Below, one piece after another: positions 1 through 6,222 of a stretch of 64,000 nucleotides of DNA. The stretch lies in contig NZ_CP119785.1 in the NCBI RefSeq assembly GCF_029338235.1, positions 2,970,614-3,034,613 of the forward strand. Reading direction: 5' to 3'. The notes beneath the pieces were generated by a model. It was not told the DNA's origin, searched no databases, and was given only the letters and a program-made list of their open reading frames with translations. The DNA comes from Haloarcula rara (GTDB lineage Archaea; Halobacteriota; Halobacteria; Halobacteriales; Haloarculaceae). The position numbers and the translations under genes were made by a program. The stretch's first letter is position 1. Each line of letters begins with the position of its first letter.

Positions 1-378
1 ACCGTGCGGGAGTGGTACGACCTGACCGAGCGGGCGAAGACGGCCGCCTTCGACGCGCTGGAACCCGGCGCGACGGGCGAGGACGTCCACGACGTGGTCT
101 GTGACGTCTACGAGGCGGCCGGACTGCCGACGTTGCGTAGCGACGACCGCGCGGAGACGGGCTTCATCCACTCCACCGGCCACGGCGTCGGCCTGGACGT
201 CCACGAACTCCCGCAGCTCTCGCCCTCGGGCGGCGAGCTCGAGCCCGGCCACGTCGTCACCATCGAGCCGGGTCTGTACGATCCCGACGTTGGCGGCATC
301 CGCATCGAGGACATCGCCGTCGTCACCGAGGACGGCTACGAGAACCTCACCGAGTACGAACAGCGGCTGGTCGTGTGA
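1..378 (+). CDS. M24 family metallopeptidase (Xaa-Pro aminopeptidase-like), C-terminal part
   Basis: The gene is cut by the left window edge; only its last 125 codons are visible. The reading frame is open from the first base. It shows the C-terminal pita-bread fold: HSTGHGVGLDVHE supplies a metal-binding histidine, IEPGLYD a metal-binding glutamate, and GGIRIEDIAVVTEDG the last one before the stop. This is the usual order in proline peptidases, which cleave Xaa-Pro bonds in the cytoplasm. Whether it is an aminopeptidase P or a dipeptidase cannot be decided without the N-terminal half. The family call is secure. Confidence 0.93.
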   Translation, partial: TVREWYDLTERAKTAAFDALEPGATGEDVHDVVCDVYEAAGLPTLRSDDRAETGFIHSTGHGVGLDVHELPQLSPSGGELEPGHVVTIEPGLYDPDVGGIRIEDIAVVTEDGYENLTEYEQRLVV

Positions 379-424
379 GTGTCTCTCAGTAGGAGCCAGG
401 TCCGTTCGGGGATAAATCATGAAC

Positions 425-434
425 TTTTATTATA
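425..434 (+). promoter_or_regulatory. TATA box ahead of the small ORFs at 461 and 541
   Basis: The string CTTTTATTATA sits in a short AT-rich island inside GC-rich DNA. Its centre is about 30 bases before the ATG at 461, the spacing expected for a haloarchaeal leaderless transcript. No other promoter-like island is seen between 379 and 754. Confidence 0.55.
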
Positions 435-460
435 GATGGGGCGAAAGCAGGTGATACATC

Positions 461-544
461 ATGCTTGTACGCAAGCTCGCCACGCCCCGGCCCGAGGATT
501 CCACGACCGACCACCGCTGCGACCCGACACGACCCCCCGGATGA
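461..544 (+). CDS. Short leaderless ORF (27 aa), possibly the 5' part of the next ORF
   Basis: ATG at 461 lies where a leaderless transcript from the TATA box at 425-434 should begin. The peptide starts MLVRKLATPRPED and its TGA (542-544) overlaps the ATG of the following ORF (541) as ATGA. I do not recognise it. Two readings fit: a real two-cistron unit with coupled translation, or one protein of about 77 aa split by a missing C in the C6 run just before 541. The second is plausible because single-base losses in homopolymers are common in this sequence. Confidence 0.4.
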   Translation: MLVRKLATPRPEDSTTDHRCDPTRPPG

Positions 545-693
545 CAACCACGATAACCACCCCGACCGACGACGAATCGTATCCGACCCCCGAGTTTGGC
601 ACCCGTTCTACTGACGGTGCGCCGCTGATGTTCTCACCGACCAGCACGGCGACAGCCGGCCACTTCGACACCGAGGCAGACGAGCCTCGCTGA
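541..693 (+). CDS. Small Thr/Pro-rich hypothetical protein (50 aa)
   Basis: The ORF begins MTTTITTPTDDESYP and is acidic and Thr/Ser/Pro-rich, without membrane segments or cysteines, which suggests a disordered protein. Its ATG overlaps the stop of the 27-codon ORF before it. The same frame also stays open upstream to 436, but that start lies at the TATA box itself and cannot be used. Function unknown. It may be the C-terminal part of a single protein starting at 461. Confidence 0.45.
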   Translation: MTTTITTPTDDESYPTPEFGTRSTDGAPLMFSPTSTATAGHFDTEADEPR

Positions 694-753
694 GTAGCGC
701 TGTCGCTGGCGGCGTGACACAACCGTTTTCCGCCCACGTGGCATGGCTCAGAT

Positions 754-963
754 ATGGCCGATTACACCACGGTCTCGATACCGAAAGACCTCGCCGAGCG
801 CGTCGAGGAGACTATCGAGGGGACCAGCTTCTCCAGTACCTCGGACCTGGTCCGCTTCCTGCTTCGCAGTATCGTCGTCGAACACCAGCGCGAAGGGGAA
901 CTGACGGAGGCACAGTTCCAGGACATCACTGACCAGCTGCGGGACCTGGGCTACCTGGAGTAG
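754..963 (+). CDS. Ribbon-helix-helix (CopG/MetJ-type) DNA-binding protein
   Basis: A 69-residue protein with the RHH layout: an N-terminal strand (DYTTVSIPKDLAERVEE) that would pair in the dimer and enter the major groove, then two helices around the GTSFSSTSDLVRFLLRS segment. The acidic C-terminal tail ends in a leucine-rich stretch. Such proteins are small dimeric repressors or antitoxins. No toxin-like gene is adjacent, so a stand-alone regulator is more likely; its target is unknown. It is transcribed away from the small ORFs upstream and converges with the next gene. Confidence 0.85.
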   Translation: MADYTTVSIPKDLAERVEETIEGTSFSSTSDLVRFLLRSIVVEHQREGELTEAQFQDITDQLRDLGYLE

Positions 964-971
964 CGGACCCG

Positions 972-1382
972 CTAGGCCAGCGATTTCTCGGGCGGTTCGA
1001 TATCCAGAATATCGACCTCGACGGTCCGTCCCGACCGGTCGAACGCGCCGAAGCTCTCGGTGTCCCAGGGCGGGATGGCGACGAAGATGACCTCGTGGAG
1101 GTCGTCAAGCTTGCTGACGCCCATATAGCCGTCGGGGTGAGAGACGAAACGGCCCTGAGTCTGCCCGGCGGGCGTCCCCAGGTCCATCCCGAAGACTGCG
1201 TTGACCGACCCCCCGGCCGACGGGAGATAGAAGTCGGTAAACACCGGTGTCTCGGGGTCGAGGCCGGCGTCAGGTAGCTGCCCGGCTTCCGTGACCGCCA
1301 GCGAGATAGTCACGTCGTTCGGCTCGGCCTCCCTGGCCATCCGCAGCAACGTTTCGACGAGACCGCGTGTAACGTACACCAC
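972..1382 (-). CDS. JAB/MPN-like protein without the complete JAMM motif (hypothetical)
   Basis: About 136 aa. The body resembles the RPN11/JAB fold: an N-terminal helix (LVETLLRMAREAEP), paired strands, then FVSHPDGYMG and SKLDDLHEVIFVAIPPW. The HP...S...D spacing recalls the JAMM motif, but the ExnHxHxSxxD ligand set is not complete, so peptidase activity is doubtful. I place the start at the GTG at 1382 because a TATA-like GATTATACGA (around 1403-1412 on the complement) is correctly spaced for a leaderless transcript; a TTG two codons upstream is the alternative. Domain assignment is tentative. Confidence 0.6.
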   Translation of the reverse strand: MVYVTRGLVETLLRMAREAEPNDVTISLAVTEAGQLPDAGLDPETPVFTDFYLPSAGGSVNAVFGMDLGTPAGQTQGRFVSHPDGYMGVSKLDDLHEVIFVAIPPWDTESFGAFDRSGRTVEVDILDIEPPEKSLA

Positions 1383-1451
1383 ACCCAAATTTCGTGCGGT
1401 GGTCGTATAATCCCGTCGCCGGCTGGCCCGGGAACGCGACGCCGTCGCCGG

Positions 1452-2132
1452 CTACCCCAGGACAAAGGACTTCAGATTCTTGACGTAGAGCCCCGGCGTC
1501 CGGCCGCGAGACCCCCGGACTGCGTCCGCGAGCGCGCCGCTCGCGTCGTCCATGATACCGTGACCGTGGCCCACGAGCAGTCGCTCCGGAGTCAGGCGGT
1601 TCAGCTTCGTCGGGGGCGTCAACCGCAGCATGGGGTGGACGCCCAGCCGCTCGGTCCCCGCCAGGAAATAGTCAGCCGTCCCGACGGCCTCCGGGACCAC
1701 CAGTGTATCGTCCTCGTCGCCGTACAGCGCCGCTTCCTTCCAGAAGGCGTTGCTCGTCAGTTCGTGGACGCCGTAGTCGGTGTCCGGAATCTGGCGGTGG
1801 ACCCGCTCGGTGGTCGCGTCGATGTCGGCCTCGACGCCGGCCAGGGCGTCGGGGACGTAGACGGGCACGTCGTGGCGCTTCGCGATGGTCGCCGAGTCCC
1901 GCTTGTGGCGGTCAAGGAGGACGATGACGCCGGCCACCTCGCCGAACTCCGTGAAAAGGTCGTCGATGCCCTCGGCGTCGACCGGGTCGACGACGATTGC
2001 GCCGGCGTCGGTCCCGAGCACGTGGCTCGCCCGCTGCATCGTCTCCTCGGGGTAGGCAATCCAGCTCGCGCCCCGGTCCCAGCGGTTCGTCTCCGTCCAG
2101 TCCGTCGCGGTGCCGTCGCCTTTCATTGGCAT
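1452..2132 (-). CDS. Metallo-beta-lactamase-fold protein lacking the HxHxDH motif
   Basis: A 226-aa protein whose order of segments fits the MBL fold: WIAYPEETMQRASHVL, GAIVVDPVD, GVIVLLDRHKRDSATIA, TLVVPEAVG, and LLVGHGHGI near the end. Where the metal-binding HxHxDH should be it has LLDRHKRD, so most zinc ligands are lost. Homologues of this type are common in haloarchaea as uncharacterised proteins; catalysis is uncertain. The ATG at 2132 is preceded by CTTTATTTTC about 27 bases upstream, supporting a leaderless start. Confidence 0.72.
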   Translation of the reverse strand: MPMKGDGTATDWTETNRWDRGASWIAYPEETMQRASHVLGTDAGAIVVDPVDAEGIDDLFTEFGEVAGVIVLLDRHKRDSATIAKRHDVPVYVPDALAGVEADIDATTERVHRQIPDTDYGVHELTSNAFWKEAALYGDEDDTLVVPEAVGTADYFLAGTERLGVHPMLRLTPPTKLNRLTPERLLVGHGHGIMDDASGALADAVRGSRGRTPGLYVKNLKSFVLG

Positions 2133-2184
2133 AGTCGCTCTTCGGGCTCGGCGAAAATAAAGGGTCTATCTAACCGATGGGGAC

Positions 2185-2322
2185 TCAGTCGGACCATTCG
2201 CTGTTGAGCCCGCCGCCGCCGGTCACGAACCACCGGGCTGCGGTGTAACAGACGCCGACGAAAACCAGTATCGCGACGGCCGATTCAATGCTGTCCGTAC
2301 CAATAATTCTCGAGGAACTCAT
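2185..2322 (-). CDS. Small single-pass membrane protein (45 aa)
   Basis: ATG at 2322 to TGA at 2185. The peptide begins MSSSRIIGTDS, continues with one hydrophobic helix (SAVAILVFVGVCYTAARWFV), and ends in a Gly run and an acidic tail. Codon use is normal for the genome. It lies divergently ahead of the lipoprotein gene at 2484. Nothing about function can be said; the single hydrophobic helix is the reason to report it. Confidence 0.5.
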   Translation of the reverse strand: MSSSRIIGTDSIESAVAILVFVGVCYTAARWFVTGGGGLNSEWSD

Positions 2323-2483
2323 ATGGTTCCACTGAAAAGACAGAGAGAACACTGGTCAGATGGGAGTTCGCTACGAGCTATCGGTGATCTTCGAGAGCGA
2401 TTCTGATGGTGTTTACTGTGCGTGCTGACCGCGCTGAGAGAAAATATTATACGGAGTACAAGAGGAGCTTACTACACTATCCG

Positions 2484-2954
2484 ATGCAACGTCGTTCGAT
2501 TCTCTCCCGTCTCGGCGGCGGACTGACAGTTACCGCGGTGGCCGGACTCGCCGGCTGTTCGGGTGATGGTTCCGAAGCCGGCTCCGGCGAGGCCGTCGAA
2601 TCCAGCGTCGACGGACTGACCGTAATCAGCCACGAGGAGGGGGCTCCAGACGGGGTGACGCCCCCGGAGCGGAGCTTCGTGGTCAGTCTGATTATCGAGA
2701 ACAGCGGCGATTCCGAGACTGACCCCACTGGCTACGATGAGGAGCTGAGGCTGTTCGACGAGTCCGACACCAACATCACGCCGAAATTGACCAGTGTTCA
2801 GCCGGCCGACATCGAGCTAGCTCCCGGAGAGCAGAGGCAGCTAGCGGTATCCGGCGTGTTCGAGGAAGACAGCGAGTACGCACCCGATGACGTAACCCGC
2901 TACGAGTTGTCGCTGACGTGTACTCAATTCTCTGACGGCACGTACTGTGAGTGA
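2484..2954 (+). CDS. Tat-exported lipoprotein, hypothetical
   Basis: Start chosen at ATG 2484 (MQRRSILSRLGG) because it gives a twin-arginine signal followed by the lipobox LAGC; the frame is open 78 bases further upstream but that extension has no signal features. A TATA-like AATATTATA lies about 40 bases upstream. The mature part (about 130 aa) has a beta-rich middle (FVVSLIIENSGDSETD, LAPGEQRQLAVSG) resembling Ig-like or DUF4352-type extracellular domains. It is probably anchored on the outer face of the membrane. Function unknown. Confidence 0.75.
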   Translation: MQRRSILSRLGGGLTVTAVAGLAGCSGDGSEAGSGEAVESSVDGLTVISHEEGAPDGVTPPERSFVVSLIIENSGDSETDPTGYDEELRLFDESDTNITPKLTSVQPADIELAPGEQRQLAVSGVFEEDSEYAPDDVTRYELSLTCTQFSDGTYCE

Positions 2955-3036
2955 TATCTATCCTCGAGTCCTATTTCTCCACAGGGCTGGGGAGACGGCA
3001 GTCCTGGTATCAGTGGGTCGTCACAGAGTTTCGAGG

Positions 3037-3085
3037 CGAAAGCCCACGACATCGGTCGTGGGCTTTCGGGCTGTTACCGCTGTGA
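3037..3085 (+). repeat. IS200/IS605-type right-end hairpin, copy 1 (no transposase)
   Basis: A perfect 14-bp inverted repeat (3037-3050 with 3055-3068, loop ATCG) carries the GCCCAC/GTGGGC core. It is followed by GCTGTTACCGCTGTGA at 3070-3085. The same 16 bases, again after a GCCCAC-type hairpin, occur at 55681-55696. This arrangement resembles the right end (and omega-RNA 3' end) of haloarchaeal TnpB/IS1341 elements. No tnpA or tnpB is near, so it is a solo end or a small non-autonomous element. Confidence 0.6.
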
Positions 3086-3151
3086 AGTACCTGGACGGAC
3101 GGTCGAGCACTCGATGCCGACAGTTTTGACCCACGCCGACTAAGGTCCACT

Positions 3152-3841
3152 ATGCTCTCATCGCCCGAGTGGCTCGCCCTGGAGGTGAAGTATCCTGACC
3201 GGCTCACCGCCTTTTACGACGCCTTTCTCGAACTAGACGTCCTCGAAGAGCGTGACGGCGAAACCGTCCTCGCAGCCGGCGAGACTGAGCTCCGTCTCCG
3301 TGCCCCCGGCGACGTCCCCCGCGGTGGCCTCCATACCCACTACGCGCTGACCGTGCCCGACAGCGAGTACGACGACTGGCACGACCAGCTGGGCGAGCGG
3401 TTCGACCTGGTCGAACACACGTTCGGCGACGCGCGCTCGCTGTACTTCTACGACCCGGAGGGTAACTGCGTGGAACTCGGCGAGCGACCGCTGAAAGCTC
3501 AAAGCAGTGGCGTCACGGGACTTTTCGAACTGGTCCTGGAGGTCGAACAGCTAGACGGGGCCGTCGAGTTCTACGAACGGCTCGGCTTCGAGACCGTCGA
3601 CGACGGACGCGAGGAGGGTCGGGTCCGGCTCACCACGGGCAAGTTCGACCTGGAACTGTGGTCGCCGCGGCTCGGTATCGCCGATGCCCGGGGCGGCGTG
3701 CACGTTGATTTCGGCGTCGTCACCGACGACCCCAGCTCAGTCGCCCGCGAGGTGGCCGACGACGCGCTCTCGGTCACGTCGGTCAAAGACGGCGTGCGGA
3801 TTCGGGACCCCGACGGGCACTACGTGACGCTGGTCGGCTGA
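3152..3841 (+). CDS. VOC superfamily protein (glyoxalase/dioxygenase-like, two domains)
   Basis: 229 aa containing two tandem vicinal-oxygen-chelate modules. Module 1 (about 1-112) ends with SLYFYDPEGNCVELGE; module 2 (about 118-229) has LFELVLEVEQLDGAVEFYERLGF and ends IRDPDGHYVTLVG. The terminal glutamate in module 1 and the histidine in HTHYALTV are typical metal ligands of the fold; module 2 has weaker ligand conservation. Homologues are annotated as catechol-2,3-dioxygenase or glyoxalase family, but substrate cannot be deduced. It stands alone between an IS-like hairpin and a convergent gene. Confidence 0.88.
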   Translation: MLSSPEWLALEVKYPDRLTAFYDAFLELDVLEERDGETVLAAGETELRLRAPGDVPRGGLHTHYALTVPDSEYDDWHDQLGERFDLVEHTFGDARSLYFYDPEGNCVELGERPLKAQSSGVTGLFELVLEVEQLDGAVEFYERLGFETVDDGREEGRVRLTTGKFDLELWSPRLGIADARGGVHVDFGVVTDDPSSVAREVADDALSVTSVKDGVRIRDPDGHYVTLVG

Positions 3842-3842
3842 G

Positions 3843-4148
3843 TCAGGTTTCGAGGCGACTCTTGTCGATCCGGACGCTCGCCGGCGTCACGATGAGAAAG
3901 CCACGGAAGTGCATCAGGTCGCCGCCGGCGTCTTTCACCGGTCGGGCAAAGCCCGACGCAAGTTCGTTCAGGTCGCCGTCGACGTTCAACACGAGCACCT
4001 GGCCGTCCTCGATAGCCTCTACCCACTCCGCGTCGTCGGTCGTCCCGTCCAGCACGCCAAGCACGACCCGGTGGCTCCCTCCGGTCTCCTCGTCGGCAGC
4101 CATCTGGTCCTCGACCGCTTGCAGGTCCAGTCCCTCGAAATCACTCAT
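3843..4148 (-). CDS. DUF5779-type haloarchaeal protein
   Basis: 101 aa starting MSDFEGLDLQAVEDQ at 4148; the longer frame to 4223 adds an unlikely Cys/Trp/His-rich extension. The core VVLGVLDGTTDDAEWVEA, VLVLNVDGDLNELASGFA and GGDLMHFRGFLIVTP matches my memory of the haloarchaeal DUF5779 family. It is a small soluble alpha/beta protein without known function. It converges with the VOC gene with one base between stops. Confidence 0.7.
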   Translation of the reverse strand: MSDFEGLDLQAVEDQMAADEETGGSHRVVLGVLDGTTDDAEWVEAIEDGQVLVLNVDGDLNELASGFARPVKDAGGDLMHFRGFLIVTPASVRIDKSRLET

Positions 4149-4232
4149 GATGCAAACGGACGCGTGCGACCAGCAAAAATCTGCTCCCCGCGTCAGACGC
4201 CTGTCGTGCGAGAGGCTCGGCAACGGCGCCGA

Positions 4233-4475
4233 CTAGAGGTTCCCCCGGAGATAGATTTTCTCGTCGTCCTTGGTGTCGACGGCGTCCTGATGAACTGTGT
4301 AGTCGTCCTCAGTGGCACTTCCCCAGCCGAGGTCCGAAAGCACAGACTCACCGAGACTCGGGTCGGGATTGACAGACAGCGTATCCCTTTCCACAGCGGT
4401 CACGCGGCCGAGTGTCGTCTCACTCGCATCGACTACTGTCTTCCCTTTGTCGTCCTCGGTAAATGTAACTGTCAT
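4233..4475 (-). CDS. PRC-barrel domain protein
   Basis: 80 aa from ATG 4475. MTVTFTEDDKGKTVVDA followed by LGRVTAVERDTLSVNPDP is the PRC-barrel pattern: a small beta barrel beginning with a [G/K]KxVVxxxGxxxGxV strand pair. The rest is acidic and the C-terminus ends DDEKIYLRGNL. PRC-barrel proteins bind RNA or other proteins (for example RimM and CdvA domains); this short haloarchaeal type is uncharacterised. It is divergent from leuA, with about 160 bases holding both promoters. Confidence 0.75.
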   Translation of the reverse strand: MTVTFTEDDKGKTVVDASETTLGRVTAVERDTLSVNPDPSLGESVLSDLGWGSATEDDYTVHQDAVDTKDDEKIYLRGNL

Positions 4476-4620
4476 CACGGCAATCAATGGTGTGCCTGTA
4501 ATAATATCTGCTGCCTGCAGAGACAGGTTCGGTGGAACGAAAGCCCCGCAACTCGTCCGAACACCGCTCTCATAGCGGTATCTGTCGTTTCGAGGGGGCG
4601 TTGACGCCGCGGCGATGAAC

Positions 4621-4630
4621 AACTATAAGT
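4621..4630 (+). promoter_or_regulatory. TATA box of leuA
   Basis: AACTATAAGT forms a clear haloarchaeal TATA element. Its centre at about 4625 predicts transcription starting near 4650-4658. This matters for the leuA start: the GTG at 4638 would lie upstream of the transcript, while ATG 4658 is in a different frame. Confidence 0.6.
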
Positions 4631-4637
4631 ACGGGAA

Positions 4638-5879
4638 GTGACCACTAACACCTGCTTATGTCCAACAACGAGGGCACGTCGGGATCTCCGGCGGATCGAG
4701 TTCTTCCAGGGCACACTGGATTCCACGTCTGAGATAACAGACGCACGCATATTCGACACCACACTGCGCGACGGTGAGCAGTCGCCACGCACGTCGTTCA
4801 ACTACGAGGACAAACGCGAGATAGCGGCGATACTCGACGAGATGGGCACCCACGTCATCGAGGCCGGGTTCCCCGTCAACTCCGACGCGGAGTTCGAGGC
4901 CGTCCGCGACATCGCCGAGTCCACGCACGTGACGACCTGCGGGCTGGCGCGTGTGGTCGAGAAGGACATCGAGGCGGCTCTGGATTCGGGTGTGGACATG
5001 GTCCACACCTTCGTCTCGACGTCCGACGTACAGTTACAAGACTCCATGCACGCGACCCGCCAGGAGGCGCTGGACTCGGCCGTCGAGTCCGTCGAGCGCA
5101 TCACGGAGGCGGGCGCCGAGTGCATGTTCTCGCCGATGGACGCCACCCGCACCTCGGAGGACTTCCTCATCGAAGTCATCGAGGCGACGTCGGACGCGGG
5201 GGCCGACTGGATTAACATCCCAGACACCTGTGGGGTCGCGACGCCGCGGCGGTTCTACGACCTCATCGAGATCGTCGACGCGCATACGGACGCGCGCATC
5301 GACGTCCACACCCACGACGACTTCGGGTTCGCCTCGGCGAACGCCGTCTCCGGGTTCGAGGCGGGCGCGAGCCAGTCACAGGTGTCGGTCAACGGTATCG
5401 GCGAGCGAGCGGGCAACGCGGCCTACGAAGAGGTCGTGATGGCGCTGGAATCGCTCTACGACGTGAACACGGGCATCGATACGACCCGTATCACGGAGCT
5501 GTCCCGTATCGTCGAGGAGAAGTCGGACATCCCGGTGCCGGCGAACAAGCCCATCGTCGGGCGCAACGCCTTCTCCCACGAGAGCGGTATCCACGCCGCG
5601 GGCGTCATCGAGAACTCCGACACGTTCGAGCCCGGCGTCATGACCCCCGAGATGGTCGGTGCCGAGCGCGAACTGGTGCTTGGTAAACACACCGGCGCTC
5701 ACTCGGTGCGCGAGCGGCTGGTCGATGCGGGCTACGCCCCGACCGACGCCGAAGTACGAGAGGTGACCCGCCGCGTCAAGGAGTTCGGCGCGGAGAAACA
5801 GCAGGTCACCATGAGCGAACTGGAGCGGTTCGCCCAGGAGGTCGGCGTCGACGAGGAGAGCGAGGAGGTCCGGGCGTAG
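4638..5879 (+). CDS. leuA: 2-isopropylmalate synthase / citramalate synthase family (LeuA/CimA); start uncertain
   Basis: Condenses acetyl-CoA with 2-oxoisovalerate (LeuA) or pyruvate (CimA) at the head of leucine or isoleucine synthesis. ARIFDTTLRDGEQSPR is the HMGL-like signature with catalytic Arg and metal-binding Asp; HTHDDFGFASANAV supplies the metal-binding histidines, and NGIGERAGNAAYEEV and NAFSHESGIHAAG are the other family blocks. At about 400 aa the protein lacks the regulatory C-terminal domain of long LeuA enzymes. It is followed by ilvB-leuD, so LeuA is the likelier role, but CimA is possible. The only canonical in-frame start upstream of the conserved IEFFQGTLDS segment is GTG 4638, which conflicts with the TATA box; see findings. 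Confidence 0.88.
   Translation: MTTNTCLCPTTRARRDLRRIEFFQGTLDSTSEITDARIFDTTLRDGEQSPRTSFNYEDKREIAAILDEMGTHVIEAGFPVNSDAEFEAVRDIAESTHVTTCGLARVVEKDIEAALDSGVDMVHTFVSTSDVQLQDSMHATRQEALDSAVESVERITEAGAECMFSPMDATRTSEDFLIEVIEATSDAGADWINIPDTCGVATPRRFYDLIEIVDAHTDARIDVHTHDDFGFASANAVSGFEAGASQSQVSVNGIGERAGNAAYEEVVMALESLYDVNTGIDTTRITELSRIVEEKSDIPVPANKPIVGRNAFSHESGIHAAGVIENSDTFEPGVMTPEMVGAERELVLGKHTGAHSVRERLVDAGYAPTDAEVREVTRRVKEFGAEKQQVTMSELERFAQEVGVDEESEEVRA
4658..4732 (+). other. Out-of-frame 24-codon ORF overlapping the leuA 5' end
   Basis: ATG 4658 is where a leaderless leuA transcript should start. It opens MSNNEGTSGSPADRVLPGH and stops at TGA 4730, in the frame one base before leuA. The N-terminal residues look more haloarchaeal than the Arg/Cys-rich N-terminus read in the leuA frame from 4638. 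Either it is a regulatory upstream ORF, or the true leuA begins here and the sequence contains one extra base around 4690-4705. Confidence 0.35.
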
Positions 5880-5976
5880 GCCGATGACCTCGGTTTCGGT
5901 CGCGACTACCTGCCACCAGCCGCGGGGCCCCCGGAGTGGCCCGTACGACGCCGTTCGGCAGTATCTATCACAGAAC

Positions 5977-5985
5977 GTTTATTAC
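5977..5985 (+). promoter_or_regulatory. TATA box of the ilv-leu operon leader
   Basis: GTTTATTAC lies in the leuA-ilvB gap. Its centre is about 29 bases ahead of the ATG at 6011, giving a leaderless transcript that begins with the leader ORF and runs 210 bases before ilvB. Confidence 0.6.
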
Positions 5986-6010
5986 CCAGCGCCGACAGAG
6001 AATCGACGTG

Positions 6011-6097
6011 ATGACAGCGCGCACTGGAGATTCGGTCCAGCGACCCGCCAGCGGCGCGCTCCTTCTTCGCGGCGTAGGTATTGTAGGGGCCTTCTAG
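6011..6097 (+). CDS. Candidate branched-chain leader peptide (28 aa) of the ilvB operon
   Basis: ATG 6011 is at the predicted leaderless 5' end. The peptide ends ALLLRGVGIVGAF, with three consecutive leucine codons (CTC CTT CTT) followed by GTA, ATT and GTA. Five of these six are AT-ending codons that the neighbouring genes seldom use. The TAG stop lies in the loop/right arm of a GC hairpin at 6086-6101. A short ORF with regulatory codons for exactly the amino acids made by the downstream operon is the hallmark of attenuation control; that it acts this way here is inference. Confidence 0.6.
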   Translation: MTARTGDSVQRPASGALLLRGVGIVGAF

Positions 6098-6101
6098 CCC
6101 C
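6086..6101 (+). promoter_or_regulatory. GC hairpin spanning the stop of the ilv leader peptide
   Basis: GGGGC (6086-6090) pairs with GCCCC (6097-6101) around the loop CTTCTA; the leader stop codon TAG occupies 6095-6097. There is no U-run after it, so it is not a simple archaeal intrinsic terminator. A ribosome finishing or stalling on the leader would decide whether it forms. Confidence 0.4.
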
Positions 6102-6162
6102 GCACATCCCACTCCCGTCGCAGCCGGTACCGACTATCCACCACCCACCAGATACCCCAGCA

Positions 6163-6222
6163 ATGCACACAGCAACCACACGACGACCGTATCGACAGCA
6201 CACCACCGGAGGGGAGTTATGA
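6163..6222 (+). other. 19-codon ORF coupled to ilvB by ATGA overlap
   Basis: ATG 6163 to TGA 6220-6222, ending TTGGEL. Its stop overlaps the ilvB start (6219-6222). A Shine-Dalgarno run GGAGGGGAG at 6208-6216 lies inside it, 6 bases before the ilvB ATG when counted from GGAGG. This is one of few strong SD sequences in the window, as expected because ilvB is internal to the transcript. The ORF may be fortuitous or may help couple translation. Confidence 0.3.
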
